64,000 nucleotides of DNA from Wenzhouxiangella sediminis (GCF_003410055.1 NZ_QUZK01000037.1:124001-188000), one strand, 5' to 3'; shown: positions 31,151 through 40,541, numbered from the stretch's first letter. Notes: a model not told the origin generated them from the letters alone. Program-made: numbers and translations.

Positions 31151-31176
31151 ACCGGCCGGCGCAGTGGCCGGCCGGT
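31151..31176. terminator. GC-rich hairpin between convergent genes
   Basis: Perfect 10-base stem ACCGGCCGGC / GCCGGCCGGT with a 6-base loop, located between the ends of acyP and the convergent gene at 31202. No T-run follows on either strand, so it is at best a weak or Rho-assisted bidirectional terminator. Confidence 0.45.
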
Positions 31177-31201
31177 CGCGGTTCGCATCTGATCGGGCGG
31201 T

Positions 31202-32488
31202 TTACTGCTCGATCGTGTCGAAGGGCCTGCGCGGCCCGCCCGCATCGCGGGCCACGGTGAAGCCGCGGCTTCGCGTTTCCAGCACGGCCATGCGGCCCTG
31301 GTCGAGCAGTTGCACTTCGCGCACCTCGAACGGCGCCGACAGGCCCGATTCCAGAACCAGCTCGGCGGGCACGTCCAGCCGCAGCTCGCCCTTGCCCGGT
31401 TCGAGCACGGCGGCGGTCTGCGCCATCGCGAGCGGGCGCAGCGAGCCGTCCGCGGCCGTGCCCCAGACCTGCCCCGAAACCTGGTAGCGGCCGGCCGCGG
31501 CCACTTCCACGCCGAGGTCGATCGCCAGGCCGGCGCTGCCGTTGCTGGCGATGCGATCGGTCAGCCTGGCCGTGGGCGCGGCGATACTGACCGCCACCTT
31601 GAGGTCGCGACGGACCAGGGTGCCGTCCTGGTGCCCCTGCAGGTAGGCGTGAACTTCATAAAGGCCCTCGCCGGCGTCCGGCAGGTCCTGCGGCGCCAGG
31701 CCCTTCAGGCCGAAGCCGTCGTCGGTGACTTCCAGCGGCCAGGAATGCGCGGCGTCGGGGCTGACCAGTACGGCCTGGATCGACTCGGCGGCAAAACGCT
31801 CGTCACCCTTGACCAGGCCGACGTCGAGCGCGATGTCGTTACCGGCCAGGTAGTTGTGACGGTTTGCCGCGAGGCGGCCCATCCACTGGCTTTCGGGCTC
31901 GAAGACGTGAACGACCAGCGCTTGTCCGGCCGGCAGGCCGGCCATCTGGAGCCGCAGGGAATCAGGCCGGCCCTGCTGAGGCAGCTGGAAGGCCAGCGTG
32001 TCGGCGGGAACGGCCATGCCCTGGGCCTGGAGATCCGCGCCGCCGAGCACTTCGATGCCCCCGGCCCCGGCGGTTTGCGAGAGCTGCATGCCGTCGATGC
32101 TGACCTGCAGACGCTCGGCATCGAGCAGCAGGCCGGTGTCGGCGTGCAGGGCGGAAACCCGGACGATGGCGCCGGCTGAACTCAGGGGCAGCTTGAGCCC
32201 CTGTTCCAGGCCGCGTCCGGTGGTGTCGACCCAGTACTCACGGCTTTCCATGGCGGGGCCGGAGGGCGCCGGCGCGCTGCGGTCGATGGTCAGCGGCCAG
32301 GCGTAGCTGACCGGCTTCGATTCGACGTGACGGCTCGGCGGGGCGGCCGGGACGGTCGCCGGCAGGCTCTGGATTCGAAGATCGTCGCCGCCCGGCGGCG
32401 CCCATTCAGCCGGCCCGGCAGCGGAAGCGGTTCCTGCGGCCAGCGCGAGGGCCGGCAGCAGGGCGGAAATGGTGGTGAACTTTTTCAT
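31202..32488 (-). CDS. Secreted DUF4785-like protein
   Basis: A 428-residue exported protein with a signal peptide (MKKFTTISALLPALALAAGTASA). The mature part has an N-terminal proline-rich stretch, then a region with YAWPLTIDRSAP and ISSAGAIVRVSAL-like beta strands, followed by several immunoglobulin-like beta domains. It resembles DUF4785 proteins of Legionella and Xanthomonadales, but I make this match from memory. The ATG at 32488 has GGGAG 5 bases upstream; the longer frame upstream is not signal-like. It lies 17 bases downstream of the lipase-like gene on the same strand, so the two are probably one operon of exported proteins. Confidence 0.75.
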   Translation of the reverse strand: MKKFTTISALLPALALAAGTASAAGPAEWAPPGGDDLRIQSLPATVPAAPPSRHVESKPVSYAWPLTIDRSAPAPSGPAMESREYWVDTTGRGLEQGLKLPLSSAGAIVRVSALHADTGLLLDAERLQVSIDGMQLSQTAGAGGIEVLGGADLQAQGMAVPADTLAFQLPQQGRPDSLRLQMAGLPAGQALVVHVFEPESQWMGRLAANRHNYLAGNDIALDVGLVKGDERFAAESIQAVLVSPDAAHSWPLEVTDDGFGLKGLAPQDLPDAGEGLYEVHAYLQGHQDGTLVRRDLKVAVSIAAPTARLTDRIASNGSAGLAIDLGVEVAAAGRYQVSGQVWGTAADGSLRPLAMAQTAAVLEPGKGELRLDVPAELVLESGLSAPFEVREVQLLDQGRMAVLETRSRGFTVARDAGGPRRPFDTIEQ

Positions 32489-32505
32489 GTCGGCTCCCAT
32501 TCGGT

Positions 32506-33366
32506 TCACAGGTCGTTGCGCAGGATGGTGTCGAGACCGAAGCAGTCCCGGCGGCTCTGGTGATGCGAGAGCACGCGATCGCTGTTGGTGCGCCAGTGGT
32601 CGTAGAACCACAGCGAACCGGCGCCGTCCTGGCTGGAGCACTCGAGGAAGCCGTCGGAGCAGTCGTCGAGCCAGTTCTGGGTGATTTCCAGGCCGACCTG
32701 GTACTGGTAGCCGCCGCAGTAGGCGTTACCGCTGAAGATCCCGGACTTGACGTCCGTGCCGACGACGTTCCAGAAGCCGACCGGCAGCGAGGGCCGACCG
32801 GCCGTCCCCAGCAGCCAGTTGGCGTTGTAGCTCTGCATCCAGCTTTGCTGCTGCATGCGCACCGCATCGCTCTGGTAGCCCAGCAGCCATCCCAGTGAGG
32901 CCTCGAACACGTTGCCCTGCATGACCGCGTCGGCCAGCGGCGTGCCCAGGCTGGAGGGGGCGACGGCATTGACCCAGCGGATGGAGTCGATGATCGCCGG
33001 GTAGCGGCTGTCCCAGGTGGGGTTCGACAGGATCCAGCGCATCACGTTGCCGCCGTTGGAGTGCGTGATCACGACCAGGTCGTCGATGCCGCGGCTGGTG
33101 ATGAAATTGTGCAGCTGGCCGGCCAGGCAACCGGCTGCGCCGGACGTCCACATGTATTCCTCGAACTGGCAGTTGATCACCACGTAGTTCGAGCTGTTGG
33201 GCAGGCCCTGGCGGACCGAGTTGACCATGTCGCCGGTCCAGTAGTCGTTGTAGGCGTCGGATTGATTGCCGGTGCCGTGCACGAAGGCCACGCCCGTGGC
33301 GCTCCATACGGAACCGAATGTCAGTAGCGCAAAAAGCGCCACGACGATTCGCATCATTCGGGTCAT
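32506..33366 (-). CDS. Secreted alpha/beta hydrolase (lipase/esterase-like)
   Basis: A 286-residue exported protein. After a signal peptide (about residues 1-22) the mature chain starts with the oxyanion-type segment GVAFVHGTGNQSDAYNDYW. The nucleophile elbow is VITHSNGGNVMRW, a THSNG variant of GxSxG, and a His near the C-terminus (LSHHQSRRDCFG) may complete the triad. Several Cys (CQFEEY, AAGCLAG, YCGGY, DDCSDGF, LECSS) suggest disulfides. The ATG at 33366 has AGGAGAT just upstream. Likely an extracellular or periplasmic esterase/lipase; substrate unknown. Confidence 0.82.
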   Translation of the reverse strand: MTRMMRIVVALFALLTFGSVWSATGVAFVHGTGNQSDAYNDYWTGDMVNSVRQGLPNSSNYVVINCQFEEYMWTSGAAGCLAGQLHNFITSRGIDDLVVITHSNGGNVMRWILSNPTWDSRYPAIIDSIRWVNAVAPSSLGTPLADAVMQGNVFEASLGWLLGYQSDAVRMQQQSWMQSYNANWLLGTAGRPSLPVGFWNVVGTDVKSGIFSGNAYCGGYQYQVGLEITQNWLDDCSDGFLECSSQDGAGSLWFYDHWRTNSDRVLSHHQSRRDCFGLDTILRNDL

Positions 33367-33410
33367 GCGGGATCTCCTCTCTTTGGTTGTGGTTACAGTC
33401 CCCGTAAAAG

Positions 33411-33446
33411 ACTATAGCCCAGCAGTGTGACGCGATTCAAATCGCG
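33411..33446 (-). promoter_or_regulatory. Promoter of the lipase-like operon with overlapping palindrome
   Basis: On the minus strand a TTGAAT -35 (33440-33435) and TATAGT -10 (33416-33411) are separated by 18 bases. A perfect inverted repeat CGCGATT-CA-AATCGCG (33431-33446) overlaps the -35, a natural place for a repressor or activator to bind. Confidence 0.55.
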
Positions 33447-33478
33447 CATCCGGCAATGAGAGTGCCCGCTCGGGCGGA

Positions 33479-34066
33479 TCAGAAGAGGCTGGCCTGGAAG
33501 ACGGGCCGGAAGCTGCGGCGGTGGGCGGGGCAGGGCCCGTGGGCCTCGAGGGCAGCCAGGTGGGCGGCGGTCGGGTAGCCCTTGTGGCGGTCGAAGCCGT
33601 AGTGCGGCCATTGCTCATGGAGATCGAGCATCAGCGCGTCGCGGTGCACCTTGGCCAGGATGCTGGCCGCGGAGATGGCGCGGTCGAGGCCGTCGCCCCC
33701 GACCACGGTCTGGACCGGCCAGGGCAGTCGGGGCGAGCGGTTGCCGTCGATGCGCACCAGGACCGGGTCGGTGCCGAGTGCGTCGAGCGCCCCGCGCATG
33801 GCCCGGAAGGTGGCCTGGAGGATGTTGAGGCGATCGATGTCGGCCGGTTCCACGACCGCGATGCCCCAGGCAACGGCTCGCTCCCTCACGGCGCCGGCCA
33901 GGACCTCGCGGCGCGACGCGGAAAGTTTTTTGGAGTCTGCCAGCCCGCTGATCGGCCGGTGCGGATCGAGGATCACCGCCGCGGCGACGACCGGCCCGGC
34001 AAGCGGTCCCCGGCCGGCCTCGTCGACGCCGGCGATCGGTCCGCTGCAGACGTCAACCGTCGCCAT
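33479..34066 (-). CDS. rnhB: Ribonuclease HII
   Basis: Removes RNA from RNA/DNA hybrids, including single misincorporated ribonucleotides. The 195-residue protein has the catalytic [18 protein letters not shown] (Asp-Glu), [24 protein letters not shown] and [15 protein letters not shown]-type region with the catalytic Asp. The [17 protein letters not shown] motif follows. It overlaps lpxB by 14 bases as the last gene of the superoperon; dnaE, often next in other genomes, is not here. Confidence 0.96.
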   Translation of the reverse strand: MATVDVCSGPIAGVDEAGRGPLAGPVVAAAVILDPHRPISGLADSKKLSASRREVLAGAVRERAVAWGIAVVEPADIDRLNILQATFRAMRGALDALGTDPVLVRIDGNRSPRLPWPVQTVVGGDGLDRAISAASILAKVHRDALMLDLHEQWPHYGFDRHKGYPTAAHLAALEAHGPCPAHRRSFRPVFQASLF

Positions 34067-35213
34067 GGCCGATCAGTTCGAGCAGGGCTTTGGCGGCGTT
34101 GTCGCTGGCGCCGGCAGCCAATTCGCGCCGGCAACGGCCGGCCGCCTCCTGGTAGGCCGCCAGGCGCGAAGGGTCGTCGATCCAGCGCAGCGCTTCGCGA
34201 CCGAGCGCCTCGGGTCGCGCCTGCTCCTGGACGAACTCCGGCACGAGCGCGCGTCCCTGCAGGATGTTGGGCAGGGCGATGAATTGCGAACGCACCAGCC
34301 GCAGGCCGCGCAGCAGCCAGTACGTGGCCGGCGCCAGTCGGTAATAGACCACCAGCGGGCACTCGAGCAGAAAGGCCTCGAGGGTCGCGGTGCCCGACGC
34401 GCTGATGGCCGTGTCGGCTTCGGCCAGGCCTTGGCGGGTGCGCGCGCATTCGATCCGTACGTCTGCCCTGTCCAGCGACGCGCCGGCCAGGCCCTCGACC
34501 AGGGGGCGATGCGCCTCACGCGCCAGCAGCATGGTCAGCTGCAGTTCCGGCCGCTGTCTACGCAGCCAGGCGGCCGTTTCGCCCAGCAGGGCGGCGTGGC
34601 GCTCGATCTCGCCGCGGCGGCTGCCGGGCAGCAGGGCGATTCGCGGGGAGCGATCGCCGCGGCCGGTCCGGCGCTGCTCGAGCAGGGGCGGGGAGGCCGA
34701 GATCTCGTCGGCCAGCGGGTGGCCGACAAAGCGGCTGGCCAGGCCGTGCGCCCGGAACAGGGCCGGTTCGAAGGGAAACAGGGTCAGCAGCAAGTCGGTG
34801 GCGCGGGCGACCGAGGCGGCTCGCCCGGGCCGCCAGGCCCAGACCGTGGGAGCGACATATTGCACCGTGCGCTGGCCCCGGCGGCGAAGCTGGCGAGCGA
34901 GGCCCAGGTTGAAATCGGGTGCGTCGATGCCGACGAAGACATCCGGTTGCCATTCGAGGATCCGCTGCCTGAGGCGGCTGCGGAACCGGAACAGCCGGGG
35001 CAGGTGCTTGAGCACCTCCGTGAGGCCCATGACGTTGAGTTCGTCGAGGTCGAACCAGGCCTCGACGCCGGCCGCTTGCATGGCCTCGCCGGCCACGCCC
35101 GCAAGCTCGATCTCCGGATGCCGCTCGCGAAGCCTTGCCGCCAGGCTCGCGCCGAGGGCGTCCCCGGATGCCTCCCCGGCGACCAGGACGATCCGCGGCG
35201 GGCGAGCGCTCAC
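34053..35213 (-). CDS. lpxB: Lipid-A-disaccharide synthase
   Basis: Glycosyltransferase (GT19) that joins UDP-2,3-diacylglucosamine and lipid X to form the lipid A disaccharide. The 386-residue product has [80 protein letters not shown] and [21 protein letters not shown]. Length is normal for the family. It lies 10 bases after lpxA and overlaps rnhB. Confidence 0.97.
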   Translation of the reverse strand: MSARPPRIVLVAGEASGDALGASLAARLRERHPEIELAGVAGEAMQAAGVEAWFDLDELNVMGLTEVLKHLPRLFRFRSRLRQRILEWQPDVFVGIDAPDFNLGLARQLRRRGQRTVQYVAPTVWAWRPGRAASVARATDLLLTLFPFEPALFRAHGLASRFVGHPLADEISASPPLLEQRRTGRGDRSPRIALLPGSRRGEIERHAALLGETAAWLRRQRPELQLTMLLAREAHRPLVEGLAGASLDRADVRIECARTRQGLAEADTAISASGTATLEAFLLECPLVVYYRLAPATYWLLRGLRLVRSQFIALPNILQGRALVPEFVQEQARPEALGREALRWIDDPSRLAAYQEAAGRCRRELAAGASDNAAKALLELIGHGDG

Positions 35214-35223
35214 GACGGTCGCT

Positions 35224-35994
35224 TCAGCGCAGCAAGCCGCGCTGGCTGCTTTCGATCGACTCGATCATCAGCGCCAGCTCCGGTTGCTCGTCCACCCGCG
35301 AACGCAACTCGGCGATCGCCTCGTCGCGGGGCAGGCCCTTGCGATAGATCAGGCGGAAGGCCTCGCGGATGTTGCGGACCTGCGCGGCGTCGAAGCCGCG
35401 GCGCTTGAGACCCTCGGCGTTGATGCCGCGCGGTCGCGGCGGCTGGCCCGAGACCATGACGTAGGCGGGAACGTCCTGGTTGACGCCGCCGTACATGCCG
35501 AGAAAAGCGTGCGCGCCGATGCGGCAGAACTGGTGGGCGCCGGAATAGCCGGCGAAGATCACCCAGTCGCCGACGATGACGTGGCCGGCCAGGGTCGCGC
35601 CGTTGGCGAAGATGGTGTGCGAGCCCACCTGGCAATCGTGTGCGACGTGGCAGTAGGCCATCAGCCAGTTGTCGTCGCCGATGCGGGTCACGCCGATGTC
35701 GTCGGATGTGCCGCGGTTGATGGTCACGTACTCGCGAATCGTGTTGTCCCGGCCGATCTCGACGGCAGTGTCCTCGCCGGCGTACTTCTTGTCCTGGGGC
35801 GCTTCGCCGATCGAGGCGAACTGGTAGATGCGGCAGTTCTCCCCGATGCTCGTGCGGCCGCTGATGACCACGTGCGGGCCGATCCAGCAGTTGTCGCCGA
35901 TGACCACGTCCGGGCCGATCACGCTGTAGGCACCGACGGTGACGTTGTCGCCGATTCGAGCCCCTTCCTCGACGATGGCGGTGCGATGGATCAT
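35224..35994 (-). CDS. lpxA: Acyl-[ACP]:UDP-N-acetylglucosamine O-acyltransferase LpxA
   Basis: First enzyme of lipid A synthesis; adds a 3-hydroxyacyl chain to UDP-GlcNAc. The 256-residue left-handed beta-helix protein starts MIHRTAIVEEGARIGDN with hexapeptide repeats. It has the catalytic His in LMAYCHVAHDCQVG, the GHVIVGDWVIFAGYSGAHQFCRIGAHAFLG region, and the C-terminal helical acyl-binding domain. The ATG overlaps the fabZ stop (ATGA). Confidence 0.97.
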   Translation of the reverse strand: MIHRTAIVEEGARIGDNVTVGAYSVIGPDVVIGDNCWIGPHVVISGRTSIGENCRIYQFASIGEAPQDKKYAGEDTAVEIGRDNTIREYVTINRGTSDDIGVTRIGDDNWLMAYCHVAHDCQVGSHTIFANGATLAGHVIVGDWVIFAGYSGAHQFCRIGAHAFLGMYGGVNQDVPAYVMVSGQPPRPRGINAEGLKRRGFDAAQVRNIREAFRLIYRKGLPRDEAIAELRSRVDEQPELALMIESIESSQRGLLR

Positions 35995-36458
35995 GGCGTG
36001 GGGTCGGGGCGGGCGGCGCAGAGCAGTTCCGCGCTGGCGACGGGCTTGTCGTCGACCAGCGTGGTGGCCTCATAGACGCCCATGTTGCGCATCAGCCGCT
36101 TCTGGGTGACGTCGAAGACGAGCTGGTCGCCGGGCACCACGATCCGGTTGAAGCGCGCCTTGTCGATCTTGACCAGGTAGTAGAGGCGGTTGTCGCCGCC
36201 GGTGGCCTCGCGAGCCAGGTGCGCCAGGCAGCCGGCCGCCTGGGCCATTGCCTCGAGCAACAGCACGCCCGGCATCACGGGGTGACCCGGAAAATGCCCC
36301 TGGAAGAAGGGCTCGTTGATGGTCACGTTCTTCAGGGCCCGGATGCGGGGCGGGTCGTCGAGCGTGTATTCCAGCACCCGATCGACCAGGAGGAACGGGT
36401 AGCGGTGCGGCAACAGCTCGAGAATCTTCTCGATATCTACCTGTGTGGTGTCGTTCAT
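35991..36458 (-). CDS. fabZ: 3-hydroxyacyl-[ACP] dehydratase FabZ
   Basis: Dehydrates 3-hydroxyacyl-ACP in fatty acid elongation and competes with LpxA for substrate. The 155-residue hotdog-fold protein has ILELLPHRYPFLLVDRVLE with the catalytic His, NEPFFQGHFPGHPVMPGVLLLEAMAQAAG with the catalytic Glu, and DKARFNRIVVPGDQLVF. It is coupled to lpxA by an ATGA overlap and lies 19 bases after lpxD. Confidence 0.97.
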   Translation of the reverse strand: MNDTTQVDIEKILELLPHRYPFLLVDRVLEYTLDDPPRIRALKNVTINEPFFQGHFPGHPVMPGVLLLEAMAQAAGCLAHLAREATGGDNRLYYLVKIDKARFNRIVVPGDQLVFDVTQKRLMRNMGVYEATTLVDDKPVASAELLCAARPDPTP

Positions 36459-36477
36459 CGTTTCTTTGCTTGATGGT

Positions 36478-37494
36478 TCAGGATTGGTTTCGCTCCAGCC
36501 GGCGCAGGCGACGAACCCAGTCGTCGAGCTGCCCCAGCCGGACCAGGATTCGCTTCCAGCGGGCGTGGGGCCGGGCGGGAATGCCCGAGCCGTACTCGCC
36601 GGGCTCGGTGATCGAGTCCAGCACGGTACTCATGGCGGTCACGATCACCTTGTCGCAGATGCTCAGGTGGCCGCCGATGCCGCAAGCGCCCGCGATCATG
36701 CAATAGCTGCCGATGTGGGTCGAGCCGGCGATGCCGACGCAACCCGCGATGGCCGTGTGTGCCCCGATGCGGACATTGTGGGCGATCTGGACCTGGTTAT
36801 CCAGGCGCACGTCCTCGGCCAGTTCGGTGTCCTCGATCGCGCCGCGGTCGATGGTGGTGTTGGCGCCGATCTCGCAGTCGTCGCCGATGACCACCGTGCC
36901 CATCTGCGGCACCTTGATCCACTGTCCCGCGTCCATCGCCAGGCCGAAGCCGTCGGCGCCGATGACCGCGCCGGGGTGGACCAGCACCCGCTCGCCGAGG
37001 CGGCACTGCGGGCCGATGTAGACGCGCCCCACCAGCCTGGAATCGTCGCCGATGACGGCGTCCTCGGCGATGACGCAGCCCGGCCCGACGACGACGTTGC
37101 GCCCGATGCGCGCGCCTGCGCCGACGCTTGCCTGGGGGCCGACGCTGGCCGACGGATCGACCTGCGCGTCCTCGGCGACCACCGCGCTGGCGTGGACGCC
37201 GGGTTCGGCTGCCGGCAGCGGTTGCAGAAAGGCCGCAATCCGGGCCCAGCTGGCGTAGGGGTTCTTGCTGATCAGGGCGTTGCCGCTCCAGCGCCCGGCC
37301 AGGTCCTCGCCGATGATCACCGCCCCGGCGCGGCATTCGGCCAGGTCGCGGGCGTAAGCCGGATTGGCGAGGAAGCTGACGTCGCCGGGGCCGGCGGAAG
37401 CCAGGGTGGCCAGCGAGCCGACGCGATGATCGGGATCGCCGCGGAGGGTCAGGCCGAAACGGTCGGCCAGCGCCTTTAGCGTGGTGTCATGCAT
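36478..37494 (-). CDS. lpxD: UDP-3-O-acylglucosamine N-acyltransferase LpxD
   Basis: Third step of lipid A synthesis, N-acylating UDP-3-O-acylglucosamine. The 338-residue product has an N-terminal uridine-binding domain (LATLASAGPGDVSFLANPAYARDLAECRAGAVII), a long left-handed beta-helix of hexapeptide repeats, the catalytic His in NQVQIAHNVRIG, and the GIAGSTHIGSYCMIAGACGIGGHLSI region. The frame is open upstream, but the ATG at 37494 gives the family start MHDTTLKALADRFGLTLRGD. It lies 17 bases after skp. Confidence 0.96.
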   Translation of the reverse strand: MHDTTLKALADRFGLTLRGDPDHRVGSLATLASAGPGDVSFLANPAYARDLAECRAGAVIIGEDLAGRWSGNALISKNPYASWARIAAFLQPLPAAEPGVHASAVVAEDAQVDPSASVGPQASVGAGARIGRNVVVGPGCVIAEDAVIGDDSRLVGRVYIGPQCRLGERVLVHPGAVIGADGFGLAMDAGQWIKVPQMGTVVIGDDCEIGANTTIDRGAIEDTELAEDVRLDNQVQIAHNVRIGAHTAIAGCVGIAGSTHIGSYCMIAGACGIGGHLSICDKVIVTAMSTVLDSITEPGEYGSGIPARPHARWKRILVRLGQLDDWVRRLRRLERNQS

Positions 37495-37511
37495 GCGTGG
37501 TTCCGGAATTG

Positions 37512-38087
37512 CTACTGGCCGGTCTGTCCGCCGGGAGACTGCTGGCTGCGGAAGTCTTCCTCCAGCCATTGCAGGACGCGGTCGGTGACGTCGATCCGGT
37601 CGGAGGCGTAGGCCACTGGACTGGTCAGGATCAGGTCGAATTCGCCCGCCTCGGCGATCTGGTTGACGGCCACGTCGATGGTTTCCTCGAGGGATTTCTT
37701 CTCGGCGTTGGTGCGGAAGCGCAGCTCCTCGGTGAGATCCTCTCGCCGCCTGTCGATGGATCGCTGAAGGTTGCGGATCTCGCGCTCCATCTCGAAGCGC
37801 TCCTCGTCGGACAGGCCGGTCGATTCGGCCAGTTCGGCCTCCATGCGCTCCAGGCGGGCCTCGTCGGCCAGCAGGGTTTCGTTGCGGGGGCTGAACTCCT
37901 GTTCCAGCGCTTCGCGGGCGTTGACCACCTGCGGCGCGGCGTCGAACAGCCGCTTCATGTCGACGTAGCCGATGCGAATGTCCTGTGCAGCGGCCGCCGA
38001 GCACAGCAGCAGCAAGCCGAGCGCGATCCATCGCGCCCGGCCCGGGCCGTCAGATCTGCGCCCGCTGGCCGCCGTGCTCACGATCAT
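37512..38087 (-). CDS. skp: Periplasmic chaperone Skp/OmpH
   Basis: Holds unfolded outer-membrane proteins on their way to the BAM complex. The 191-residue product has an arginine-rich n-region, then a signal peptide (WIALGLLLLCSAAAA, cleavage before QD). The mature part starts IRIGYVDMKRLFDAAPQV and continues with a long, highly charged coiled-coil segment (about residues 65-135) forming the tentacle helices. It lies 12 bases downstream of bamA, the conserved position. Confidence 0.92.
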   Translation of the reverse strand: MIVSTAASGRRSDGPGRARWIALGLLLLCSAAAAQDIRIGYVDMKRLFDAAPQVVNAREALEQEFSPRNETLLADEARLERMEAELAESTGLSDEERFEMEREIRNLQRSIDRRREDLTEELRFRTNAEKKSLEETIDVAVNQIAEAGEFDLILTSPVAYASDRIDVTDRVLQWLEEDFRSQQSPGGQTGQ

Positions 38088-38099
38088 GCCGGGCGCGGA

Positions 38100-40541
38100 T
38101 CAGAACGTCTGGCCGAAGGAGAACTGGATGATCTGGGTTTCATCGCCTTCGCGCTCTTTGAGTGGTGTCGCCACGTTGATGATAATCGGACCGACCGGCG
38201 CTTGCCAGGTCAGCGACAGGCCGGTGGAGGCGCGCAGCAGGTCGGTCTCGAAGCTGTCGACGTCGCTGTAGACGTTGCCGACGTCGACGAACCAGGCCAG
38301 GCGCGTGCCGCTGGACTCGATATTGGGCAGCGGGAAGGCCAGTTCGAAGCCGCCGATGACCTTGAAGTCGCCGCCGACCGAGCGGCAGAACTGGTCCTTG
38401 GGACCGAGCGAGTTGTCGTCGAAGCCGCGGATATCGGACACGCCGCCGCCGTAGAAGTGCTCGTAGAAGGGCAGGCCGGTGTCGTAGGTTACGACTTCAT
38501 CGAGCTGGCATTCGCGACCGCGCCCGTCGCTCAGCTCGGGCTCGATCGGCTGGATTCCCAGCTCGTCGTCGTAGTTGTCGTAGGCATCGCCGTAGGCCAC
38601 ATCGCCCTTGAGGCTGAAGGCCATGCCGTTGTCGCCGATCGGCCAGTATTTGCGGAAGCGGTAGTTGAGCCGGAAGAACTCGCGCGTGCTGCCGGGCAGC
38701 GCCACCTCGGCGCCCAGGCGGTGCAGGGAGCCTGTCGTCGGATTGAGATAGTGATTTCGGCTGTCGCGCGACCAGGTGCCGTCGAGACGATACGTCGTGA
38801 CACTTCTCTCATCGGGACTCAGGAACCCGTCGCCGTCCTCATCGAGCGTGATGCCGAGCGGTCGATCTGCGACGTATCGGTACTCGAACGGAGAGTCTGG
38901 CTCATCGGGGTCGACTGGGACGAGCCGGCCGCCGATATTAATATCGACGTCCTGAACGCCGAGGCCGAAGCGCAGGTAGTCCACTTCAGACAGCGGAAAC
39001 CCGAAATTGACCCCCGCAGCAGCCTGGCTGGTCGAGAATTGAGAGATGTTGGCATCGCCCTGGTCGAACTCGGTATAGCGGGCGTAGAAACCGCGTGAGA
39101 TGCCGCTGTCGGTGTAGTAGGGGTTGGTGTAGTTGACCGAAGCCTGGGTATAGATGTCGCTGTGGCTGACCGCAAAGCCGACGCGCCGTCCCGAGCCCAG
39201 GAAGTTGTCCTGCTGCACCGAGATGGAGGCGATCAGGCCCTGCACCTGCGAGTAGCCGAAGCCGACCTGGAAGCTGCCGGAGGGCTGCTCCTCGACGCTG
39301 ACGACGATGTCGACCTGGTCGTCGGTGCCCTCGACCGCCGGGGTCTCGACGTTGACGTTGTCGAGGTAGCCCAGGCGCTGCAGGCGCAGCTTCGAGCGGT
39401 CGATGGCCGACTGCGAGAACCAGGCGCCCTCGAACTGGCGCATTTCGCGGCGCAGCACCTCGTCCTTGGTCTGGGTGTTGCCGCGGAACTCGACGCGGCG
39501 CACGTAGACGCGCTTGCCCGGGTCGATGAAGAAGTTGAGCTCGGTCTCGAGCGTGTCGCGGTCGATTCTCGGCACCGGGTTGACGTTGGCGAAGGCGTAG
39601 CCGATGTTCGACAGCACGGTGGTGATGTTGTTGACGCTCTGCTCGACCTGCTTGCGCGAGAAGGTATCGCCCTCCTCGACCATGATCAGGCGCCGCAGCG
39701 CCTCCTCGCCGAGGATCAGTTCGCCGGTCAGTACCACGTCGCTGACGGTGTAGACCTCGCCCTCGCGGACATTGGCGGTCACGAAGATGTCGCGCTTGTC
39801 CTCGCTGATCGACACCTGGGTGGACTCGATGGAAAAGTCGAGGTAGCCGCGATCGAGATAGTAGGAACGCAGGGTCTCCAGGTCGCCCGAAAGTTTTTCG
39901 CGGGTGTACTTGTTGGCGCCCTGCCAGAAGAACCAGCCGAGCTTGCTGTCGGACTCGAAGTCGTCCCGCAACTCCTCCTCGGAGAAGGTCTCGTTGCCGA
40001 CGATGTTGATGTGGCGGATGCGCGCCTGCGCGCCTTCCTCGACGACGATGCTGAGGTTGACGCGGTTGCGCGAGAGCTCGCCCACATTGGTGTCGACTTC
40101 GACGGCGTAGTAACCGCGGCTGTAGTACTGCCGGATCATTTCCTGGCGCACGCGGTCGAGCTCGAGCTTGTTGAAGATCTCGCCCTCGGCAATACCGATA
40201 TTGGCCAGCGCCGGCATCAGATCCTCGGTCTTGATCTGGCGGTTGCCGGCGATGCTGATCGCCGAGATGGCCGGACGCTCTTCGACGGTGACGACCAGGA
40301 CATCGCCCTCGCGCGAAAGCCTGACGTCGTCGAAGAAGCCCGTCTCCCAGAGATCGCGGATCGTGCTCCGCGCCAGCGAGGGCGTCATGGTGTCGCCGAC
40401 TTCGAGCGGGACGTAGCTGAAGATGTTGCCTTCGGACAGTCTCTGCAGCCCGTCGACACGAATGTCGCTGATGCGGAATGTCTCGGCCGATGCGAGGCCG
40501 GTGGCGGCGAGCAGCATCAGCAGCAGGCAGATTCGTTTCAT
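38100..40541 (-). CDS. bamA: Outer membrane protein assembly factor BamA
   Basis: Core Omp85 barrel of the BAM complex. The 813-residue protein has a signal peptide (MKRICLLLMLLAATGLASA), five POTRA domains (about residues 22-420: FRISDIRVDGLQRLSEGNI, AISIAGNRQIKTEDL, INIVGNETFSEEELRDDFES and so on), and a 16-strand barrel. The lid-loop signature reads DIRGFDDNSLGP, a variant of VRGF. The C-terminus ends in FGQTF, the canonical beta-signal with terminal Phe. An unusual insertion in the barrel, residues 567-578 (DEDGDGFLSPDE), is a perfect EF-hand-type calcium loop. TamA is at 2497-4413. Confidence 0.97.
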   Translation of the reverse strand: MKRICLLLMLLAATGLASAETFRISDIRVDGLQRLSEGNIFSYVPLEVGDTMTPSLARSTIRDLWETGFFDDVRLSREGDVLVVTVEERPAISAISIAGNRQIKTEDLMPALANIGIAEGEIFNKLELDRVRQEMIRQYYSRGYYAVEVDTNVGELSRNRVNLSIVVEEGAQARIRHINIVGNETFSEEELRDDFESDSKLGWFFWQGANKYTREKLSGDLETLRSYYLDRGYLDFSIESTQVSISEDKRDIFVTANVREGEVYTVSDVVLTGELILGEEALRRLIMVEEGDTFSRKQVEQSVNNITTVLSNIGYAFANVNPVPRIDRDTLETELNFFIDPGKRVYVRRVEFRGNTQTKDEVLRREMRQFEGAWFSQSAIDRSKLRLQRLGYLDNVNVETPAVEGTDDQVDIVVSVEEQPSGSFQVGFGYSQVQGLIASISVQQDNFLGSGRRVGFAVSHSDIYTQASVNYTNPYYTDSGISRGFYARYTEFDQGDANISQFSTSQAAAGVNFGFPLSEVDYLRFGLGVQDVDINIGGRLVPVDPDEPDSPFEYRYVADRPLGITLDEDGDGFLSPDERSVTTYRLDGTWSRDSRNHYLNPTTGSLHRLGAEVALPGSTREFFRLNYRFRKYWPIGDNGMAFSLKGDVAYGDAYDNYDDELGIQPIEPELSDGRGRECQLDEVVTYDTGLPFYEHFYGGGVSDIRGFDDNSLGPKDQFCRSVGGDFKVIGGFELAFPLPNIESSGTRLAWFVDVGNVYSDVDSFETDLLRASTGLSLTWQAPVGPIIINVATPLKEREGDETQIIQFSFGQTF

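Noticed and set aside
36445-37479. Long plus-strand frame opposite lpxD
   Set aside because: It lies antisense to a clear LpxD and its sequence is a repetitive mirror of the hexapeptide-repeat codons.
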